From Thalassospira sp. MCCC 1A01428 (GTDB lineage: Bacteria; Pseudomonadota; Alphaproteobacteria; Rhodospirillales; Thalassospiraceae): DNA of 46,497 nt. The position numbers were made by a program, and so were the translations under genes. This document shows positions 41,998-46,497 of the stretch, one piece after another. The notes below the pieces were generated by a model, which saw only the letters and a program-made list of their open reading frames with translations, did no database searches and was not told the DNA's origin. The first letter of the stretch is position 1, and every line of letters begins with the position of its first letter. The stretch is taken from positions 1-46,497 of the forward strand of contig NZ_JFJZ01000035.1 in assembly GCF_002115825.1 (NCBI RefSeq), given 5' to 3'.

Positions 41998-43095
41998 ATG
42001 CTGCACACGCCCTATTATCTGATCGATAAATCAAAACTGCTGCGCAATATGGAAAAGATCGCCTATGTGCGCGAACATTCCGGCGCAAAGGCGTTGTTGG
42101 CGCTTAAATGTTTTGCCACCTGGTCGGTATTTGATTTCATGGCCGATTATATGGATGGCACGACGTCTTCGTCCCTGTTCGAGGTTAAACTGGGTCGGGA
42201 AAAATTCGGCAAGGAAACCCACGCCTATAGCGTTGCCTATGGCGATGATGAAATTGCCGAAGTCATCGACAATGCGGATAAGATCATTTTCAATTCCATC
42301 AGCCAGTTAAACCGCTTTGCCGATCAGGCATCGGGCATTGTGCGCGGCTTGCGCCTGAACCCGATGGTCAGTTCATCCAGCTTTGATCTGGCCGACCCGG
42401 CACGCCCGTTTTCGCGTTTGGGCGAATGGGATGTCACCAGGGTTGAAGCGGTGATGGATAAAATATCGGGCTTCATGATCCACAATAACTGCGAAAATAG
42501 CGATTTCGATTTGTTCGACCAGATGCTGGCCGACATCGAAACCAAATTTGGCAGTTTGCTGTCACGTGTTGAATGGGTCAGCCTGGGCGGCGGCATTCAT
42601 TTTACCGGCGAAAACTACCCGCTGGATAAATTTTGCGCCCGTCTCAAGGAATTTTCCGAAAAATTTGGCGTGCAGGTTTATCTCGAACCGGGCGAAGCCT
42701 CGATCACGCAAAGTACAACGCTGGAAGTCAGCGTGCTGGATACGCTGTATAATGGCAAAAACCTTGCCATCGTCGACAGCTCGATCGAGGCCCACATGCT
42801 CGATTTGCTGATTTACCGCGAAAATGCGAAAGTAACCCCCAACACTGGCGATCATGAAGTTATGATTTGTGGCAAGTCCTGCCTGGCGGGCGATGTGTTT
42901 GGCGAGTTTCGCTTTGAAAACGAAATCAAGGTCGGCGACCGCATTTCCATTCAGGATGCTGCTGGCTATACGATGGTCAAGAAGAACTGGTTTAACGGGG
43001 TTGGCATGCCCTCTATCGCCATTCGCGAACTTGACGGAACCGAACGCCTTGTTCGGGAATTTGGCTTTGAAGACTATGTTTCCAGCCTGTCATAG
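41998..43095 (+). CDS. nspC: Carboxynorspermidine decarboxylase
   Basis: The 365-residue alanine-racemase-fold PLP decarboxylase removes CO2 from carboxynorspermidine or carboxyspermidine, the last step of the aspartate-semialdehyde route to triamines. Lys37 in LLALKCFATWSVF is the PLP lysine. SSSLFEVKLG, SRLGEWDV, WVSLGGGIHFTG and EPGEAS are barrel motifs, and GKSCLAGDVFGE holds the catalytic cysteine contributed across the dimer. It lies 50 bp upstream of the dehydrogenase that makes its substrate. Alphaproteobacteria often use this pathway for spermidine. Confidence 0.95.
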   Translation: MLHTPYYLIDKSKLLRNMEKIAYVREHSGAKALLALKCFATWSVFDFMADYMDGTTSSSLFEVKLGREKFGKETHAYSVAYGDDEIAEVIDNADKIIFNSISQLNRFADQASGIVRGLRLNPMVSSSSFDLADPARPFSRLGEWDVTRVEAVMDKISGFMIHNNCENSDFDLFDQMLADIETKFGSLLSRVEWVSLGGGIHFTGENYPLDKFCARLKEFSEKFGVQVYLEPGEASITQSTTLEVSVLDTLYNGKNLAIVDSSIEAHMLDLLIYRENAKVTPNTGDHEVMICGKSCLAGDVFGEFRFENEIKVGDRISIQDAAGYTMVKKNWFNGVGMPSIAIRELDGTERLVREFGFEDYVSSLS

Positions 43096-43145
43096 GCTGA
43101 TTATTTGGATTTCACCTATTCAAAAAAGGGAGTTTTTGGCCTGAA

Positions 43146-44393
43146 ATGAAGAAAAACGTTCTCATCATCGGTGCTGGTGGCGTGGCCCAGGTCGTGGCAC
43201 ACAAATGCGCACAACACAACGACGTGCTTGGCGATATCCATATTGCTTCGCGCACCGCTGCGAAATGCCAGGCGATCATTGATACGATCCACGCCAAGAA
43301 AAACCTGAAAAATGTGGACGGCGTTCTTGCGGGCCATGCACTTGACGCAACCGATATTGATGCCACCGCGGCATTGATCCGGGAAACCGGTTGCGAAATC
43401 GTTCTCAATGTCGGTTCGCCCTTTATTAACATGCCGGTTATGTCGGCCTGCATCGCCACCGGTGCCGCCTATCTTGATACTGCCATCCATGAAGAGCAGG
43501 ACAAGATTTGCGAAACGCCGCCCTGGTACGCCAATTATGAATGGAAACGCCGCGAAGAATGCGAAAAAGCCGGTGTCACCGCCATTCTGGGTGCCGGCTT
43601 TGACCCGGGCGTCGTTAATGCCTATGCCAAACTGGCGGTCGAAGACTATTTCGATGAAATTGAATCCATCGACATCATCGACATTAATGCCGGCAGCCAC
43701 GGCAAATATTTTGCCACCAATTTTGACCCGGAAATCAATTTCCGTGAATTTACCGGCACGGTTTATTCGTGGCAGGATTCCAAATGGCAATCGAACAAGA
43801 TGTTCGAGATCAAGAAAATCTGGGACATGCCAGTGGTTGGCGAAAGCCAAACCTTCATGACCGGCCATGACGAGGTTCATTCCCTGTCACAGAACCTGAA
43901 TGTACCCAATGTCCGTTTCTGGATGGGTTTTGGCGACCATTACGTCAACGTCTTTACGGTTCTTAACAATATCGGCCTGCTGTCTGAACAGCCGGTGGTA
44001 ACAGCCGAAGGGCAGGAAGTAATCCCGCTTAAGGTTGTAAAGGCCTGCCTGCCGGACCCCAGTTCGCTGGCACCCGATTATACCGGTAAAACCTGCATTG
44101 GGGATCTGGTGAAGGGTAAAAAGGACGGCAAGGAAACCGAGGTTCTGATTTACAACGTTGCCGACCACAAGGACGCCTATGAAGAAGTCGGCAGCCAGGG
44201 CATTTCCTATACCGCTGGCGTTCCGCCGGTTGCGGCTGCCATGCTGATTGCATCGGGCGACTGGGATGTCAAAAAAATGGCCAATATCGAAGACCTTCCG
44301 GCCAAACCGTTTTTGCACCTGCTAAACCAGATGGGTCTTCCGACCCGTATCAAGGATGCCAATGGCGACCGCGATCTGGATTTCGCAGGCTGA
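43146..44393 (+). CDS. Carboxynorspermidine synthase/dehydrogenase (saccharopine dehydrogenase family)
   Basis: The 415-residue protein has the Rossmann motif VLIIGAGGVAQVVAHKCAQ and other saccharopine-dehydrogenase-family features (YLDTAIHEEQ, AILGAGFDPGVVNAYAKLA). Next to nspC it is the enzyme that reductively joins aspartate semialdehyde to a diamine (diaminopropane or putrescine), giving carboxynorspermidine or carboxyspermidine. The gene starts 50 bp after the nspC stop; GGGAG lies about ten bases before ATG. A strong terminator follows. Its substrate aspartate semialdehyde is also the product of doeD elsewhere in the window. Confidence 0.93.
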   Translation: MKKNVLIIGAGGVAQVVAHKCAQHNDVLGDIHIASRTAAKCQAIIDTIHAKKNLKNVDGVLAGHALDATDIDATAALIRETGCEIVLNVGSPFINMPVMSACIATGAAYLDTAIHEEQDKICETPPWYANYEWKRREECEKAGVTAILGAGFDPGVVNAYAKLAVEDYFDEIESIDIIDINAGSHGKYFATNFDPEINFREFTGTVYSWQDSKWQSNKMFEIKKIWDMPVVGESQTFMTGHDEVHSLSQNLNVPNVRFWMGFGDHYVNVFTVLNNIGLLSEQPVVTAEGQEVIPLKVVKACLPDPSSLAPDYTGKTCIGDLVKGKKDGKETEVLIYNVADHKDAYEEVGSQGISYTAGVPPVAAAMLIASGDWDVKKMANIEDLPAKPFLHLLNQMGLPTRIKDANGDRDLDFAG

Positions 44394-44422
44394 TATCTGC
44401 AATCAATGCAGCAAACCCACTC

Positions 44423-44452
44423 AAAACGGCGGACATGTTCCGCCGTTTTTTG
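44423..44452 (+). terminator. Intrinsic terminator of the polyamine operon
   Basis: AAAACGGCGGA (44423-44433) pairs perfectly with TCCGCCGTTTT (44439-44449) around a 5-nt loop and ends in a T run. Confidence 0.93.
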
Positions 44453-44611
44453 CCTTAAAACGGAAACTTAACCCGAGCCTAAATTTTCCACGAGCAATGA
44501 GCACAAACGTCATCTATCATCGGCTAGATTGAGTAAACTGCAGAGTCACAATAGGGAATTGAATTCCATCACAACCGCCACTCTGCTAATGGTATTAAAG
44601 ATACAGATCGT

Positions 44612-44629
44612 TGCATGGTCATGCATGGT
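44612..44629. repeat. Short direct repeat, TGCATGGT x2
   Basis: TGCATGGT occurs at 44612-44619 and 44622-44629, a 10-bp period. It lies in the AT-richer gap (44453-44708) ahead of the AlbA_2-type gene, where nothing else is evident. Confidence 0.5.
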
Positions 44630-44681
44630 TCTATCATCCCCGAACACCTCATGATCTAACTTGCACCTAAGTTGTCAGGTT

Positions 44682-44703
44682 AGCGTCGAGTAAGCGTCGA
44701 GTA
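44682..44703. repeat. Perfect tandem repeat of 11 bp directly upstream of the AlbA_2-type gene
   Basis: AGCGTCGAGTA occurs twice without a gap, ending 5 bp before the start codon at 44709, in the position of the ribosome-binding site. No normal Shine-Dalgarno is seen. The 11-bp period is near one helical turn. Confidence 0.7.
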
Positions 44704-44708
44704 GATAA

Positions 44709-46277
44709 ATGCCCCAAAATGACAGTCAGCAGTTTTCGCTTTTGGATCTCTTGGAGAAACCTCCAATCGAGGCCCTATACTCCCCTGATCAAATATACGA
44801 CAGCAACGACGTTTCGCTGATTACTCGTTTGACGGAAGATCACCGATTTGATCGAAAATCAGCAAAAGCCCAGCCCAAAGAACTGGCTAAGTATTTGTCA
44901 GGATTTGGAAATGGTCCAAATGTAGATGGCGGTGTCCTCGCCATAGGCATAGAGGAAGATGGAACCATATCTGGGTGCGCTCATTTAACTCAGGACCGAT
45001 TGTCAGATTTGGAGCGCCTAGGGGAAAACCACTGTCCTGATGGTAGATTTGAAACAAAAAGAGTTCCCGCCGTTAATAGTTCCGGGCAGAATGATTTTAT
45101 TATCCTCGCTCGAATACGATATGTTGAAGGTAAATTAGTTGAACTATCAAATGGCGAGGCTTACGAACGCCTTGGAGATGAATGCAAACGGCTGTTAGAT
45201 CAAAAAAAGCAAGAAATCAGAATAGACAAAGGTGAACGCTCTTTTGAGCAAGAGCCATGTGGTTTGGTTTATCCTGACGATTTTGACGAAAACGCAATCG
45301 CAAGATTTACCAAACTCGTAACAGAGAACATTTCGACAGACCTTCAGTATTCCAGAGAAGATATTCTAAAAAATTATCACTTAGGGCGTGAGCGTTCAGG
45401 AACATTCGTGTGCAATAACGCGTGTGCCCTACTTTTCGCCAAAGATCCAGTCACTGTGTTTCCCGGGCTTGTTGTTCACTTTCTGCGTTATGAAGGAAAA
45501 GAGGCCCTCTCAGGACAACACTATAACGTTGTAAAAGACCGTTTAATCTCAGGCACAATTGTTGAAGTAATACGGGGAGCTGCGGAGCTGATCGAAGCAA
45601 ATGTAAGAGAATTTACTGAGTTTCGAAACGGTAAATTCTTTACTGTCTCAGAATACCCTCGCGACGCTTGGTATGAAATGATTGTGAATGCTTGCGTACA
45701 TCGCTCATTCAACATCAGAAATGCTCCAATATTTGTCCGTATGTTTGACGACCGCATAGAAGTCGAAAGCCCCGGTGGTTTCATGCCGCAAATCACTCCC
45801 GCGACAATTGTAGGCACTCACCGGCCAAGAAATCCTTTTGTTATGAGGAGTCTGAGAGAATTTGGCGAAGTCAGGTGCATAAGTGAAGGAACGAGAAGAA
45901 TGGTCGCTGAGATGTCAGCGGCAAACCTACCACCGCCAGAATTCAAGCAAAAACAATCCGATAATCTCTGCGTAATCTGCACTCTAAGAAATAATGTTAA
46001 GGATCGCAGCAACTCTCTCGACAGTGATGCATATAAGGCGCTAGGAGAGGCCGTAGCGTTCAGTTTAACACCGGACGAACGCAAGATCGTTAATTACCTA
46101 ATTGAGCATGGAAAAATTAACGTAAGCGATGCACTTCGAATATTGTCCACCACTAGGTGGCATACCGCGCGGGATATGCTATCCGCCCTCGAAAGACGAG
46201 GCATATTGGACTACATGACAAGCGGTAAACCCCGTGATGCCCATTCTCACTACAGATTGACACAAAAAGATGGATGA
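44709..46277 (+). CDS. AlbA_2 domain / HATPase_c_4-type ATP-binding protein with C-terminal winged helix
   Basis: The 522-residue protein has an N-terminal AlbA_2 (Schlafen-related) domain (about 35-165: DHRFDRKSAKAQPKELAKYLSG, VDGGVLAIGIEEDGTISG). A GHKL-like ATPase segment follows (about 315-420), with the N-box-like YEMIVNACVHRSFNI, the FDDRIEVESPGGFMPQITPATI loop and RNPFVM. It ends in a probable winged-helix DNA-binding domain (about 455-520, VNYLIEHGKINVSDALRIL). Such proteins are annotated as RNA-binding or RecG-related regulators, and some relatives sit in mobile or defence islands. The gene is visibly more AT-rich than the rest of the window and uses different codons, suggesting transfer. 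Its role is unknown. Confidence 0.82.
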   Translation: MPQNDSQQFSLLDLLEKPPIEALYSPDQIYDSNDVSLITRLTEDHRFDRKSAKAQPKELAKYLSGFGNGPNVDGGVLAIGIEEDGTISGCAHLTQDRLSDLERLGENHCPDGRFETKRVPAVNSSGQNDFIILARIRYVEGKLVELSNGEAYERLGDECKRLLDQKKQEIRIDKGERSFEQEPCGLVYPDDFDENAIARFTKLVTENISTDLQYSREDILKNYHLGRERSGTFVCNNACALLFAKDPVTVFPGLVVHFLRYEGKEALSGQHYNVVKDRLISGTIVEVIRGAAELIEANVREFTEFRNGKFFTVSEYPRDAWYEMIVNACVHRSFNIRNAPIFVRMFDDRIEVESPGGFMPQITPATIVGTHRPRNPFVMRSLREFGEVRCISEGTRRMVAEMSAANLPPPEFKQKQSDNLCVICTLRNNVKDRSNSLDSDAYKALGEAVAFSLTPDERKIVNYLIEHGKINVSDALRILSTTRWHTARDMLSALERRGILDYMTSGKPRDAHSHYRLTQKDG

Positions 46278-46497
46278 TTCACCCAACTCCAGACGTGACA
46301 ATTTAAAGAAGCGGCCGACCACATAAAGACGGCCAATCATAAAAATGATAACTTTGATTTTATGACTCCCGTGAAGCAAAAATTGATCGAAATAAACAAT
46401 AAAAACTGAGTAAATTCAGTGATATTTGGTGACATTCACCCTCGTATTTTGTCAAAATAAATAATCAAAAAAAATCACTAGGCTCAGGACTCATTAA
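46278..46497. other. AT-rich right edge of window, no gene
   Basis: Low-GC sequence after the AlbA_2-type gene with two short inverted repeats (ACTGA/TCAGT near 46410 and GGTGA-CAT-TCACC near 46434). It may be the start of a foreign island, but the window ends here. Confidence 0.4.

Noticed and set aside
41531..42088. Short frames on both strands upstream of nspC
   Set aside because: No Shine-Dalgarno sites, no recognisable motifs, and composition like the rest of the leader.
1..46497. CRISPR array, tRNA, rRNA or insertion sequence
   Set aside because: No regularly spaced repeats, cloverleaf-like segments, rRNA signatures or transposase genes were found on either strand by eye.

Overview
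The window looks like a chromosomal segment of a marine or salt-tolerant alphaproteobacterium. A Thalassospira-like member of the Rhodospirillales is my best guess. I infer this from the complete ectoine catabolism set with a TRAP transporter, the carboxynorspermidine route to polyamines, and an even, moderately GC-rich codon style. It was not checked against any database. Gene density is high, no RNA genes or CRISPR arrays were seen, and the only visibly AT-rich, foreign-looking gene lies at the right edge (44709-46277).

Layout from left to right. The window opens with the 3' end of a LysR-type regulator (2-481). Next come a zinc-free, quinone-oxidoreductase-like dehydrogenase and its divergent HxlR regulator (588-2209), a GNAT acetyltransferase, and accA. 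At 4246-8547 a metallo-beta-lactamase-fold hydrolase, a 1077-residue ABC exporter-like protein and a small membrane protein form a tight unit. The ABC protein is the strangest gene here. Its nucleotide-binding domain has lost most canonical motifs, carries an insert of about 320 residues that contains an internal duplication, and is fused to a C-terminal cyclic-nucleotide-binding domain.

From 8782 to 23164 lies an ectoine/hydroxyectoine utilisation region: doeC-doeD, then uehA on the minus strand, the MocR-type regulator enuR, and uehB-uehC-eutA-eutB-eutC-doeA-doeB-doeX. The TRAP transporter brings ectoines in. EutABC are thought to convert hydroxyectoine-derived intermediates, DoeA opens the ring, DoeB deacetylates, DoeD transaminates to aspartate semialdehyde, and DoeC oxidises this to aspartate. 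uehA is split from uehBC by enuR. Both transporter promoters carry the same element of about 30 bp, with a TGTCATGACA palindrome just upstream of the -35 box; this is the best candidate for the EnuR operator.

At 23528-27287 a membrane-anchored arylsulfotransferase-family protein, two small or membrane proteins of unknown function and a PAPS-type sulfotransferase form a probable sulfation locus. After an isochorismatase-family hydrolase, an eight-gene minus-strand operon (28208-36706) encodes a sugar ABC importer, two TIM-barrel sugar isomerases/epimerases and two Gfo/Idh/MocA dehydrogenases. It is controlled by a divergent LacI regulator with two identical TGTAATCGATTACA operators 42 bp apart.

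The right part holds a VOC protein, a large exported monoheme protein of unknown function, an NTF2-like gene co-transcribed with a TetR regulator, the polyamine pair nspC plus carboxynorspermidine dehydrogenase, and an AT-rich AlbA_2/HATPase-type protein preceded by short tandem repeats. Family assignments come from motif recognition only. Pathway and regulator-operator pairings are inference.
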